From the NCBI RefSeq assembly GCF_011516765.1, contig NZ_JAAABN010000008.1, positions 1 through 64,000 on the forward strand: a stretch of DNA of 64,000 bases. The letters are read 5' to 3'. The notes beneath the pieces are model-generated. The model was given only the letters and a program-made list of their open reading frames with translations, was not told the origin of the DNA and did no database searches. Both the position numbers and the translations under genes were made by a program. The DNA comes from Acetobacter sicerae (GTDB lineage: Bacteria > Pseudomonadota > Alphaproteobacteria > Acetobacterales > Acetobacteraceae). Below are positions 45,687-54,298 of the stretch, in pieces (the first letter of the stretch is position 1; the number at the start of each line of letters is the position of its first letter).

Positions 45687-45693
45687 GGCTGCC

Positions 45694-46389
45694 TCAGTAT
45701 TCGGATGCGTTGTCAACGCGGAAATGGTACAGTTTGCGAGCCGAACCATAACGGCGGAATTCATCGGCCTTGATGTCGGTGATGCCACCTTTTGAAAGCA
45801 GTCCGGTGAGGATCTGGAGGTCTTCGGGAGTCATGTCCTTTTCCTCGCAGTCCGCGCCAAGACCTTTTACTGTTCCTCTGACAAAGATACGGGTTTCATA
45901 AAGAGAGTCACCAAGCGCTTCACCAGCGTCGCCGCACACAACCAGATTTCCGCTCTGGGCCATGAAGGCGCTCATGTGGCCCACGGAACCGCGCACGATG
46001 ATGTCAGCGCCTTTCATGGAAATGCCACATCGCGCACCGGCATCTCCGTCGATGACCAGAAGACCACCGTGGGCAGTGGCGCCCGCGCTGGAACTGGCGT
46101 TGCCTTTGACATGCACGCTGCCGCTCATCATGTTTTCGGCGACACCTTGTCCGGCGTTGCCATTGATCACGACGTTCGCACGCTGATTCATGCCGGCTGC
46201 GTAGTAACCGGCATGGCCGTCGATGGTGACGGAAACGGGATTTGTCAGTCCGACCGCCAATGAATGGCGGCCTGCCGGGTTATGGATTTCCCATGCGCCC
46301 TCGGCTCCTTCCTTCTGAAGAGTGCTGTTGAGTTCGCGCAGGGTCGATGTGCCGAGATCAAAAAACTGAGTATTGCGAGCACCGCTCAT
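45694..46389 (-). CDS. mgsB: N-methylglutamate synthase subunit B (GXGXG domain)
   Basis: The 231-aa protein is a right-handed beta-helix like the C-terminal GXGXG domain of glutamate synthase (GltB3-like, GlxC/MgsB). Repeating strands appear in DGHAGYYAAGMNQRANVVI, NGNAGQGVAENMMSGSVHV, KGNASSSAGATAHGGLLVID and DGDAGARCGISMKGADIIV. It has no catalytic residues and works as a structural link between the amidotransferase and FMN subunits. Its start overlaps the mgsA stop by 4 nt, and mgsC follows after 7 nt. Confidence 0.85.
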   Translation of the reverse strand: MSGARNTQFFDLGTSTLRELNSTLQKEGAEGAWEIHNPAGRHSLAVGLTNPVSVTIDGHAGYYAAGMNQRANVVINGNAGQGVAENMMSGSVHVKGNASSSAGATAHGGLLVIDGDAGARCGISMKGADIIVRGSVGHMSAFMAQSGNLVVCGDAGEALGDSLYETRIFVRGTVKGLGADCEEKDMTPEDLQILTGLLSKGGITDIKADEFRRYGSARKLYHFRVDNASEY

Positions 46390-47285
46390 GCTGCATGCTC
46401 CCAGTGATAAACGCGCTGGGGCTCAGGCTCGAAAACCTTGGCGTTCTCAATGCCGGGCAGATCAGCGAAGGCGCGGTATTCCGAGGCAAAAGCCACGTAA
46501 TCGTCCGTCTCGGCCATGACGGCAGGCTTGCAGGCGACCGGATCGCGCAGAACGGCGAACCCTTCACGGGTTCCGACTACAAATGTGTAGAAACCGTCAA
46601 GCTCTTTCAGAGAAGATTCAAGCGCCTGATCGAGTTTGTCACCCTGTGAGAGACGCCATGAGAGATAGCCTGCTGCTACTTCAGAGTCGTTTTCCGTCTC
46701 GAAGGTCAGACCTTCATTGACGAGGCGACGGCGAAGCGTGTTGTGGTTGGAAAGCGAGCCATTATGCACGAGGCACTGGTCCGGTCCGGTGGAGAAGGGA
46801 TGCGCACCCGCGATGGTGACAGCGGATTCCGTAGCCATGCGGGTGTGACCGATGGCGTGCGTGCCCTGCATTTTTTCAAGATCGAAGCGGGCAGCCACCT
46901 CTTCCGGAAGACCGACACCTTTGTAGAGTTCGATGCTTTCACCACTTGAGGCGAAATGCACGCCATGTCCAAATCCGTTGACGAAGGCGCGGATGGCGGG
47001 CTCCAGATCGGAAGCATAGGTCAGGACGACGTGATCCTGATGCTTGGCGACATTGGCGCTGCCACCAGCTGCTTTGAGAAATCCGGATTCGAAGTCGCCG
47101 ATATTGTCAGCTGAAATGCCACGGACAGTCATCTTGCGCTGACCGGAAGCCGGCGAACCATAGACAGCAAAACCGGCGCTGTCCGGCCCACGTTCTGTCA
47201 TGGTCTTGAGCATGAGGGACGTCAGGCGTCCCAGTTCGGGCTGAAGAGCCGGGTTTTTAATGAATAGACCGACGATGCCACACAT
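46386..47285 (-). CDS. mgsA: N-methylglutamate synthase subunit A (class II amidotransferase)
   Basis: The 299-aa protein is a class II glutamine amidotransferase domain protein (GlxB/MgsA). Cys2 after the start Met is the catalytic N-terminal nucleophile (MCGIVGLFIKN). Other landmarks are ERGPDSAGFAVYG, GTHAIGHTRMATESAVTIAG, HPFSTGPDQCLVHNGSLSNH and NDSEVAAGYLSWRLSQG. It heads the mgsABC–gmaS–amtB run. An operator of the 17-bp family lies 71 nt upstream, between it and the XRE-cupin gene. Confidence 0.87.
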   Translation of the reverse strand: MCGIVGLFIKNPALQPELGRLTSLMLKTMTERGPDSAGFAVYGSPASGQRKMTVRGISADNIGDFESGFLKAAGGSANVAKHQDHVVLTYASDLEPAIRAFVNGFGHGVHFASSGESIELYKGVGLPEEVAARFDLEKMQGTHAIGHTRMATESAVTIAGAHPFSTGPDQCLVHNGSLSNHNTLRRRLVNEGLTFETENDSEVAAGYLSWRLSQGDKLDQALESSLKELDGFYTFVVGTREGFAVLRDPVACKPAVMAETDDYVAFASEYRAFADLPGIENAKVFEPEPQRVYHWEHAA

Positions 47286-47355
47286 CGTGAAAACCTCCGA
47301 AGAGTGTTTGATGATGGCGATCCTAAACAGAACGGGTACGAAACTGTCAACTTAA

Positions 47356-47372
47356 AAGAATAAAGTTTTCTT
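47356..47372. promoter_or_regulatory. Operator, copy 2 of the 17-bp inverted repeat
   Basis: AAGAATAAAGTTTTCTT has arms AAGAATA and TTTTCTT that pair at 6 of 7 positions. It lies in the 107-nt space between the XRE-cupin gene and mgsA, about 70 nt before the mgsA start, a normal place for a promoter operator. Confidence 0.6.
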
Positions 47373-47392
47373 CTAAGGAAAGTTTGCCTGTG

Positions 47393-48058
47393 TCAGTCGG
47401 TATGTCGTGAATAAGTAATAATTGAAAGATAGCTTATTGATCCTGTGAGAAATTTTTCAGGACCGTGGGGAGCCTGACTGTCGAACATCAGTGTGTCGCC
47501 TGGACCCATTTCGTAGGTCTGGTCTCCATGCCGATAGATCAGGCGGCCGGTCAGCATGTAGATCACCTCGATTCCATCGTGACGAAAACTGACGTAGGGC
47601 TCAGCGCCTTCATGCAGGCTGATGAGATACGGCTCCACCACGACCGGGCCGCTGAGCAGGTGTCCCAGCAGATTGTACTGATGACCCGCCTTCGTGCCGC
47701 GTCGTTCGATTGTCACGCCCTGTCCGGACCGCACAAAAGAACAGTCGCGCTGTTCCTCCGCCGTGGCGAACAGCTGGCTCAGCGAGATGTTCAGGGCATG
47801 GGAAACAGACTGGAGCGTGGCGAGGGATGGGGATATCTGGCCGTTTTCTATCTTGGACAGCATGCCGAGAGAGATGCCCGCTGCATTGGCAAGTTCGGTG
47901 CCAGTCAGATCGGCCTTGCGGCGTTTTTCCCTGATCTGCGCGCCCAGTGATTCCTCAAGCGTAAGTTCGCGCGCCGGGGTGGCGGAGGACCCTGTGGCAA
48001 GGTCATCGGTCTGGGTGACTGCTGTCTTGCGTTGAGAGGTCCGGCGGGGTGTTGCCAT
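47393..48058 (-). CDS. XRE-cupin transcriptional regulator (PuuR-like)
   Basis: The 221-aa protein has an N-terminal disordered stretch (1–32), an XRE helix-turn-helix (IREKRRKADLTGTELANAAG, then SLGMLSKIENGQISPSLATL; about 42–100) and a C-terminal cupin domain (GPVVVEPYLISLHEGAEPYV, GIEVIYMLTGRLIYRHGDQT; about 130–215). Proteins of this layout, such as PuuR, repress amine or polyamine genes and dissociate when the cupin binds the substrate. It sits between LysR and mgsA and is the best candidate to bind the 17-bp repeats. It may be co-transcribed with the LysR gene (36-nt gap). Confidence 0.88.
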   Translation of the reverse strand: MATPRRTSQRKTAVTQTDDLATGSSATPARELTLEESLGAQIREKRRKADLTGTELANAAGISLGMLSKIENGQISPSLATLQSVSHALNISLSQLFATAEEQRDCSFVRSGQGVTIERRGTKAGHQYNLLGHLLSGPVVVEPYLISLHEGAEPYVSFRHDGIEVIYMLTGRLIYRHGDQTYEMGPGDTLMFDSQAPHGPEKFLTGSISYLSIITYSRHTD

Positions 48059-48094
48059 TAAGCTCAGTTCTCCAGCGACATGGATCCATCGATC

Positions 48095-49063
48095 TCAGGA
48101 TAGAATCCGTATCTGATCGCTGAATTCAGGGAAGAGAGCAACAAGATCCCTCGTCATTCCCGTGTGCAGGCGCTCCCGTAAATAGAGCATCAGATCAAGC
48201 GGAAGACGCCCGAACTCGCGTCGCCGTCCGACAAGCGTCAGATGGCGATGGAAAGACCCGACCGGCAAAGGGTGGCAGACCATGCTGGAATCGGCACGGA
48301 ACCCGGCTTCATACAGGCAGAGCGGGGTGGTGATGGCGACGCCTCCGGCCCGACATGCAGAGAAGACCCCATAAGGAAGATCGTATTCCTGCTGAAAGGG
48401 AACGTCTATCCGTAGTCGCCGCAGGTAGCGCTCTACTTCGGAACCGGTCCGTGACCGCTGTGAAAAGCGGATGAAGGGGTGGTTGAGCAGGAGCGCACGC
48501 ATGTCGTCCGTCGTTTTGGGAGGATCAACATTGTCCGGACATAGCAGGAGATAGGGCTCTTCGATCAGCGGCCACCGCTCCAGACCGGCGACATCTTCCA
48601 TTTCATCGACACCGATCACGAGATCGATCTGGCGCGTGAGGAGAGATGTGCCGTGAGATTCGGTCAGTCCCGCATGCACGACAAGACGACCGACCCGTTC
48701 GTACATGAATTCCGAAAGATGGGGTAAAATGGCCCGGGAAAGTGAATCCACCACGCCAAGCCGTAACTGTGGAACACGGCCATGCTTCATTTCCTGAATG
48801 CCAACCGCGATATGACGCATTTCGGCAAGGAGTCCGGTCGCATTCTGACGCAGGACGACCCCTGTGGCGGTCAAAGCGAGGGGGCGCACATTGCGGTCGA
48901 ACAGTCTGGTGCCGAGCCGGGATTCAAGTTCTGAAATGGTTTGGGAAATGGCTGGCTGCGTCACGGACAATGCCCGGGCGGCCGCCGCCATGCTGCCATT
49001 TTCACAGACCGCAAGGAAGACGTTCAGCGAGGAAAGATCGAAAGGCAGATCTCTGATGGCCAT
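48095..49063 (-). CDS. LysR-family regulator of the amine cluster
   Basis: The 322-aa protein has a LysR winged helix-turn-helix (LNVFLAVCENGSMAAAARAL, SVTQPAISQTISELESRLGT) and a co-inducer-binding domain from about residue 95 (QLRLGVVDSLSRAILPHLSE). It is divergent from mgdA with an 80-nt shared promoter region that carries a 23-bp perfect palindrome, the likely binding site. That location points to control of mgdABCD and of its own expression. It is transcribed towards the XRE-cupin gene. Confidence 0.9.
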   Translation of the reverse strand: MAIRDLPFDLSSLNVFLAVCENGSMAAAARALSVTQPAISQTISELESRLGTRLFDRNVRPLALTATGVVLRQNATGLLAEMRHIAVGIQEMKHGRVPQLRLGVVDSLSRAILPHLSEFMYERVGRLVVHAGLTESHGTSLLTRQIDLVIGVDEMEDVAGLERWPLIEEPYLLLCPDNVDPPKTTDDMRALLLNHPFIRFSQRSRTGSEVERYLRRLRIDVPFQQEYDLPYGVFSACRAGGVAITTPLCLYEAGFRADSSMVCHPLPVGSFHRHLTLVGRRREFGRLPLDLMLYLRERLHTGMTRDLVALFPEFSDQIRILS

Positions 49064-49073
49064 GACCTATTAT

Positions 49074-49090
49074 AAGAAAAAATTATTCTG
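49074..49090. promoter_or_regulatory. Operator, copy 3 of the 17-bp inverted repeat
   Basis: AAGAAAAAATTATTCTG has arms AAGAAAA and TATTCTG, matching at 5 of 7 positions. It lies 53 nt upstream of mgdA and 10 nt upstream of the divergent LysR start. Confidence 0.55.
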
Positions 49091-49098
49091 TCACAAGC

Positions 49099-49121
49099 CA
49101 TATCGTTTTCTAAACGATATG
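49099..49121. promoter_or_regulatory. 23-bp perfect palindrome, probable LysR operator
   Basis: The arms CATATCGTTT (49099–49108) and AAACGATATG (49112–49121) are perfect inverted repeats around TCT. Inside is ATC-N11-GAT, consistent with the LysR T-N11-A form. It lies 22 nt before the mgdA start and 35 nt upstream of the divergent LysR gene, next to the 17-bp operator. Confidence 0.65.
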
Positions 49122-49143
49122 AAGCACAGAGCGTGGGACGATC

Positions 49144-50403
49144 ATGCAGACCAACCGTTACTCCCTGTTTTCCCTGTTGTGGGAAGCGTGCCGTGGGAAC
49201 ACAGGCTGGAAACCCGCATGGCGCAAGGCTGAACCGTCTGGTCCGTATGATTTCATCATTGTCGGCGGTGGCGGTCACGGGCTGGCGACGGCGTATTACC
49301 TTGCAAAACGCTATGGCGGCAAACGGATTGCTGTCGTGGAGAAGGGCTGGATCGGCGGCGGTAATGTCGGTCGCAACACCACAATCGTGCGTTCCAATTA
49401 TCTTTTACCCGGCAACGAACCTTTCTACGAATGTTCAATGAAGCTCTGGGAAGGTCTGGAGCAGGACATCAACTACAATGCAATGGTCAGCCAGCGCGGC
49501 GTGCTGAACCTTTTTCATAACGACGCGCAGAGGGCAGCCTATATCCGTCGCGGCAATTCCATGATCCTGCATGGCGCGGATGCCGTGCTGCTGGATGCGG
49601 AGGCTGTTCGTGAGAAAATTCCTTTTCTGAACTTCAACGATGCGCGCTTTCCCATCAAGGGTGGCCTGCTTCAGCCCCGGGGCGGCACGGTGCGTCATGA
49701 CGCCGTGGCATGGGGCTACGCGCGGGCGGCGGATCGTCTTGGCGTGGACATCATTGAAAACTGCGAGATGACGGGACTGCGGATCGAGCAGGGCAGGGCT
49801 GTCGGCATCGAGACGACAAAAGGCTTTATTGCCGCAGGAAAGATCGGTCTGGCCTGCGCAGGAAATTCTTCGCGTGTCGCGGCGATGGCGGGACTGAGGC
49901 TGCCGATCGAGAGCCATGTGTTGCAGGCGTTCGTCAGTGAGGGCCTCAAGCCTTTTATCGACTGTGTCGTCACGTTTGGCGCCGGGCATTTCTATATCAG
50001 CCAGTCCGACAAAGGTGGTCTTGTCTTCGGTGGCGATATCGACGGCTACAACTCCTACGCCCAGCGCGGCAATCTTCCCGTGATCGAGGATGTCTGCGAA
50101 GGCGGCATGGCTCTGATGCCCCGGATCGGTCGCGTCAGGCTGCTGCGTCACTGGGGTGGACTCATGGATATGTCGATGGATGGAAGCCCGATCATCGATC
50201 ATACGCCGGTCGATGGCCTCTATCTGAATGCCGGATGGTGTTACGGCGGCTTCAAGGCCACACCTGCGTCGGGGCTCTGCTTCGCTCACCTTCTGGCGCG
50301 GGATGAACCGCATCCTGTCGCGACGGCATATCGTCTGGATCGCTTTGCACGCGGTGCCGTGATTGATGAAAAAGGCATGGGCGCGCAGCCCAACCTGCAT
50401 TGA
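49144..50403 (+). CDS. mgdA: N-methylglutamate dehydrogenase subunit A (sarcosine oxidase beta-like)
   Basis: The 419-aa flavoprotein is homologous to the beta subunit of heterotetrameric sarcosine oxidase, where the amine is oxidised. The FAD loop is DFIIVGGGGHGLATAYYLAK (about 36–55), then GWIGGGNVGRNTTIVRSNYL, which contains the flavin-linking region. Further markers are MSMDGSPIIDHTPVDGLYLN and GWCYGGFKATPASG. It opens a tight six-gene operon (A–B–C–D–purU–folD). Sequence alone does not separate N-methylglutamate dehydrogenase from sarcosine oxidase; the linked mgsABC and gmaS favour the former. The ATG at 49144 follows GGGA. Confidence 0.78.
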   Translation: MQTNRYSLFSLLWEACRGNTGWKPAWRKAEPSGPYDFIIVGGGGHGLATAYYLAKRYGGKRIAVVEKGWIGGGNVGRNTTIVRSNYLLPGNEPFYECSMKLWEGLEQDINYNAMVSQRGVLNLFHNDAQRAAYIRRGNSMILHGADAVLLDAEAVREKIPFLNFNDARFPIKGGLLQPRGGTVRHDAVAWGYARAADRLGVDIIENCEMTGLRIEQGRAVGIETTKGFIAAGKIGLACAGNSSRVAAMAGLRLPIESHVLQAFVSEGLKPFIDCVVTFGAGHFYISQSDKGGLVFGGDIDGYNSYAQRGNLPVIEDVCEGGMALMPRIGRVRLLRHWGGLMDMSMDGSPIIDHTPVDGLYLNAGWCYGGFKATPASGLCFAHLLARDEPHPVATAYRLDRFARGAVIDEKGMGAQPNLH

Positions 50404-50410
50404 GGTTCCT

Positions 50411-50710
50411 ATGCGTCTGACCTGTCCTTCCTGCGGCTCCCGTGGCCTTGAAGAATTTACCTACAGGGGTGATGCCTCTGTCCGGCGGCCTGCTGCGGAC
50501 GCCAGCGAGCAGGCGTGGGTGGACTATGTCTATCTGCGTGACAATCCCTGCGGGCGTCATCAGGAGTTATGGTATCACGGTGCTGGCTGCCGCTCCTGGC
50601 TTGTGGTGACGCGTGATACGCGGACCCATGAGATTTTCGATGTCCGCAATGCGCGTGATGTGGCTTTGACAGAGCGCCAGACGGACGCAGGTCAGGGAGA
50701 GATCGCATGA
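50411..50710 (+). CDS. mgdB: N-methylglutamate dehydrogenase subunit B (sarcosine oxidase delta-like)
   Basis: A 99-aa zinc-binding subunit. It starts at ATG 50411 with GAGG upstream, 7 nt after mgdA. The N-terminal MRLTCPSCGSRGLEEFTYRG holds a CxxC pair, with further metal ligands in the middle (DNPCGRHQELWYHGAGCRSW), as in the delta subunit of sarcosine oxidase. Homologues help assemble the complex. The stop overlaps mgdC. Confidence 0.83.
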   Translation: MRLTCPSCGSRGLEEFTYRGDASVRRPAADASEQAWVDYVYLRDNPCGRHQELWYHGAGCRSWLVVTRDTRTHEIFDVRNARDVALTERQTDAGQGEIA

Positions 50711-53700
50711 GCGCTGCTCCCGCACAGATCTTTCGCGTCAGAAGCGGCAACGGTGTCGATACCAGTCAGACCCTGCATTTTTCTTTTGACGGCAAAACCT
50801 ACACCGGCCATCCCGGCGATACGCTCGCCTCTGCTCTGCTGGCTCATGGGGTGCGTCTTTTCGGACGCTCCTTCAAATATCACCGTCCCCGTGGTCTGCT
50901 TTCGGCAGGACCGGAAGAACCGAATGCTCTTGTCGAACTTCGTGACGGAGCAAGGCGGGAACCCAATACCCGCGTCACCGTGGTCGAACTGTTCGATGGG
51001 CTGAATGCCTCCAGCCAGAATCGCTGGCCCAGCCTCTCCTTCGACGCATTGGGTATGAACGGCCTGTTCACATCCGTGCTCGGAGCCGGGTTCTACTACA
51101 AGACCTTCATGTGGCCGGCGTCCTTCTGGGAAAAGCTGTATGAACCCATGATCCGCCGTGCGGCCGGACTGGGACGGGCTGCGGACGAGGCTGATCCCGA
51201 TCTTTATGAAAAATCCACGGCATTTTGCGATGTGCTTGTGGTCGGTTCCGGTCCCGCCGGACTTGCGGCGGCGCTGGCTGCAGGTCGTTCCGGCGCACGC
51301 GTGATCCTGTGTGAGCAGGATGCGCTGCCGGGAGGACGTCTGCGCGATGAAAGCGCGACGCTCGATGGTAAGGCCGGTTGGCAGTGGGCGGAACAGGTTC
51401 GTCAGGAACTTGCCGGTATGCCGGAAGTCCGGGTGATGACGCGCACCTGCGTTTTTGGCGCCTATGACGGCGGTACCTATGGTGCGCTGGAACGCGTTGC
51501 GGATCATGTCGCGCTCCCGAAGGACGGTCAGCCGCGTCAGCGGCTGTGGCGGATCGTTGCCCGTGAATGCGTGATGGCGACGGGAGCGATCGAACGCCCG
51601 GTTGTTTTCCCGAACAATGACCGTCCGGGCGTCATGCTGGCGGGGGCCGTGCGCACCTACCTCAACCGGTTCGGCGTATCGCCGGGACGGAAAGCTGTTC
51701 TGTACATCTGCAACGATGACGGTCTGCGCACGGCGCTGGATCTCCGCCGTGCTGGCGTGGCCATTGCCGCCATCGTGGACTCGCGTCCCGCCGGAGTGGG
51801 TGGTGGCGCTCAGGTAGCCAGCCAATGTGGGGCGGCTTTCTTCCCCGGTGGGGCCATTGCCGACTGTTACGGACATTCCGGTGTAAAGGCCGTTCTTGTG
51901 CGGGATGCGTCCGGCAAGGCCCGATCCATCGCGTGTGATCTTGTCGCCATGTCGGGAGGCTGGTCGCCGAATGTGGCGCTGGCTACCCATCTGGGAAACC
52001 GGCCTGTCTGGCATGACGATCTGTGCGCGTTTCTTCCCTCCACGCTCCCGCCGGGCATGGTCGCCGCAGGAGCCGCCGCCGGTGTGTTCGACACGGCGGA
52101 AGCGCTTCATGACGGCGCGGTTGCCGGACAGCGCGCCGCCGTCGCCTGTGGCTTTGCAGCGACATTGCCGGTGCTGCCGGAGGCTGAGCCGACACGGTAC
52201 GCCATCCGGGCGCTGTTTCACGCGCTCAAGGGAGTGCCGTCTGCGAAAAAAGCCAAGGCGTTCGTCGATTTTCAGAACGATGTTACGGCCAAGGATGTCG
52301 CGCTGGCGGCGCGGGAAGGGTTCGTCTCGGTCGAACATCTCAAGCGCTACACGACGCTTGGCATGGCGACGGATCAGGGCAAGACCTCCAATATCAACGC
52401 TCTGGCGCTGCTTGCCGAAATCACGGAACGCACTATCCCACAGACGGGAACGACTCTGATCCGGCCACCGGTTCAGCCGGTCGCCATCGAGGCGCTGGCC
52501 GGCCCGCATCGGGGAACGCATTTCAAACCAACTCGTCTGCCACCGACACACCAATGGGCGGAAGAGCAGGGGGCGGTCTTCACGGCGAACGGACTGTGGA
52601 TGCGCGCGCAGTGGTTCCCGCGTTCCGGTGAAACGGACTGGCTGGAAACGGTCAGCCGCGAAGTGCGCACGGTGCGTGAGGCCGTCGGTTTCTGCGACGT
52701 TACCACACTGGGAAAAATCGACATTCAGGGGCCGGATGCAGCGGAATTTCTCAATCGTATCTACGTCAATGCGTGGCTGAAACTGGCTGTCGGACGGGTC
52801 CGATACGGGCTGATGCTGCGGGAGGACGGGTTCGCCTATGATGACGGGACCACGGCCCGTCTGGGCGAAAATCACTATGTGATGACGACCACGACCGCGA
52901 ATGCGGGCGGCGTGATGGCTCATCTTGAGTTCTGTCATCAGTGGTTGTGGCCGGAGCTTGATGTGCAGTTCATCTCGGTGACGGACGAATGGGCGCAGAT
53001 CGCCGTGGCCGGGCCGAAATCGCGTGCCGTTCTGGAAAAGATTGTCGATGCGTCCTTCGATCTTTCCAACGAAGCCTTCCCCTACATGGCGGCTGCGGAA
53101 CTGACCGTCTGCGGTGGCGTGGCCGCCCGTCTGTTCCGCCTCTCTTTCTCAGGCGAGCTGGCTTATGAGCTGGCCGTCCCCGCCCGCTATGGCGATGCTC
53201 TGGCGCGACTGTTGATGAAGGTGGGGGAACCGTTCGGGATTGCGCCTTATGGCACGGAGGCGCTCGGCGTGCTCCGTATCGAAAAGGGGCATCCCGCCGG
53301 ACCGGAGCTGAATGGTCAGACTACGGCGCATGATCTGGGCATGGGACGTCTGCTCTCCACGAAGAAAGACTTTATCGGCAGCCGGATGGCGCAGCGGCCA
53401 GCACTCACGGATCCAGCCCGCCCCACACTGATCGGCATTCAGCCGGTCAATCCCGAAGACATGCTGGTCGCAGGCTCACATCTTCTGCCGCAGGGGGCTT
53501 CCGCCACGGCGACCTCGGATCAGGGGTGGCTGTCTTCGGTCGCCTGGTCACCCAGTGTCGGATCGTGGATTGGTCTTGGTTTCCTGACCAATGGTCCTGC
53601 CCGTAAGGGCGAGATTGTGTCGGTTCATAATCTGCTTGCCGGAACGATCATTGCGGCCCGCATCGTCGATCCGGTGTTTGTCGATCCCAAAGGAGAGCGT

Positions 53701-53712
53701 CTCCATGGCTGA
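50707..53712 (+). CDS. mgdC: N-methylglutamate dehydrogenase subunit C (sarcosine oxidase alpha-like)
   Basis: The 1001-aa protein is the large subunit that binds NAD and tetrahydrofolate. Residues 10–95 form a ferredoxin-like part (GDTLASALLAHGVRLFGRSF). A dinucleotide-binding oxidoreductase domain has VLVVGSGPAGLAAALAAGRS (about 175–195) and continues to about 510. The C-terminal 390 residues are a GcvT/aminomethyltransferase-like folate domain (FCDVTTLGKIDIQGPDAAEF, GYGTEALGVLRIEKGHPAG-like stretch near 850). This layout transfers the released methyl carbon to tetrahydrofolate as methylene-H4F. Length and domain order match the family. It overlaps mgdB and mgdD. Confidence 0.85.
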   Translation: MSAAPAQIFRVRSGNGVDTSQTLHFSFDGKTYTGHPGDTLASALLAHGVRLFGRSFKYHRPRGLLSAGPEEPNALVELRDGARREPNTRVTVVELFDGLNASSQNRWPSLSFDALGMNGLFTSVLGAGFYYKTFMWPASFWEKLYEPMIRRAAGLGRAADEADPDLYEKSTAFCDVLVVGSGPAGLAAALAAGRSGARVILCEQDALPGGRLRDESATLDGKAGWQWAEQVRQELAGMPEVRVMTRTCVFGAYDGGTYGALERVADHVALPKDGQPRQRLWRIVARECVMATGAIERPVVFPNNDRPGVMLAGAVRTYLNRFGVSPGRKAVLYICNDDGLRTALDLRRAGVAIAAIVDSRPAGVGGGAQVASQCGAAFFPGGAIADCYGHSGVKAVLVRDASGKARSIACDLVAMSGGWSPNVALATHLGNRPVWHDDLCAFLPSTLPPGMVAAGAAAGVFDTAEALHDGAVAGQRAAVACGFAATLPVLPEAEPTRYAIRALFHALKGVPSAKKAKAFVDFQNDVTAKDVALAAREGFVSVEHLKRYTTLGMATDQGKTSNINALALLAEITERTIPQTGTTLIRPPVQPVAIEALAGPHRGTHFKPTRLPPTHQWAEEQGAVFTANGLWMRAQWFPRSGETDWLETVSREVRTVREAVGFCDVTTLGKIDIQGPDAAEFLNRIYVNAWLKLAVGRVRYGLMLREDGFAYDDGTTARLGENHYVMTTTTANAGGVMAHLEFCHQWLWPELDVQFISVTDEWAQIAVAGPKSRAVLEKIVDASFDLSNEAFPYMAAAELTVCGGVAARLFRLSFSGELAYELAVPARYGDALARLLMKVGEPFGIAPYGTEALGVLRIEKGHPAGPELNGQTTAHDLGMGRLLSTKKDFIGSRMAQRPALTDPARPTLIGIQPVNPEDMLVAGSHLLPQGASATATSDQGWLSSVAWSPSVGSWIGLGFLTNGPARKGEIVSVHNLLAGTIIAARIVDPVFVDPKGERLHG

Positions 53713-54298
53713 TCAGTTGTTCCCCGTGCCGCCTGTAAAATACGGTTCCTTACGAGTGGGCGGCATGACGCTCGAGCAGTCCCCGTTCGCCGAGACTGTC
53801 AGTCTGGGCGCCTTTTTGGGCGCGGGGCGGGATGAACTTGTCAACAGAATTCACGAGATGTTCGGGGTCATTCTTCCTGAACATCCTCGTGCAGTGCATG
53901 CGGCGGATGGTCGATGCACCTTTCTCTGGAACGGGCCCGGCCAGTGGCTGGCCATCGCGGTAGAAGGCTTGGGCCTGCTGTCCCGCCTCCGTGAAGTCTG
54001 TGGCGATGTCTGTGCGCTGACATCACAGAGCGACAGCCGCGCCATCCTGAAATTGTCCGGTCCGAATGTCCGGGAGGTGGCATCACGGCTTGTGCCAATT
54101 GATCTGCATCCGAGAGTGTTCGGCAAGGACCATGTCGCGTCCACACTGGCCGGGCATATCCCGGTCATCATATGGCAAACAGAGGATGCGCCAACTTATC
54201 TTTTCCTTGTCTTCCGGAGCCTCGCTGCAAGCCTGTTCCATGACTTTTCTGTCGCCCTGAACGGTCTTTCCTATTCAGAAACGGATTCCTGTGTATGA
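53705..54298 (+). CDS. mgdD: N-methylglutamate dehydrogenase subunit D (sarcosine oxidase gamma-like)
   Basis: From ATG 53705 the protein is 197 aa and overlaps the end of mgdC by 8 nt. The upstream open frame is inside mgdC. It matches the gamma subunit of heterotetrameric sarcosine oxidase: [33 protein letters not shown], and [20 protein letters not shown] near the middle. The family is divergent and its role structural. Four nt overlap purU. Confidence 0.8.
   Translation: MADQLFPVPPVKYGSLRVGGMTLEQSPFAETVSLGAFLGAGRDELVNRIHEMFGVILPEHPRAVHAADGRCTFLWNGPGQWLAIAVEGLGLLSRLREVCGDVCALTSQSDSRAILKLSGPNVREVASRLVPIDLHPRVFGKDHVASTLAGHIPVIIWQTEDAPTYLFLVFRSLAASLFHDFSVALNGLSYSETDSCV

Noticed and set aside
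50692..52938. 748-codon open frame on the minus strand
   Set aside because: Antisense to mgdC, whose domain order and length match its family.
49144..54298. Plain sarcosine oxidase soxBDAG
   Set aside because: Not excluded by sequence alone. I preferred N-methylglutamate dehydrogenase because mgsABC, gmaS, amtB, purU and folD are all linked and share regulatory repeats.
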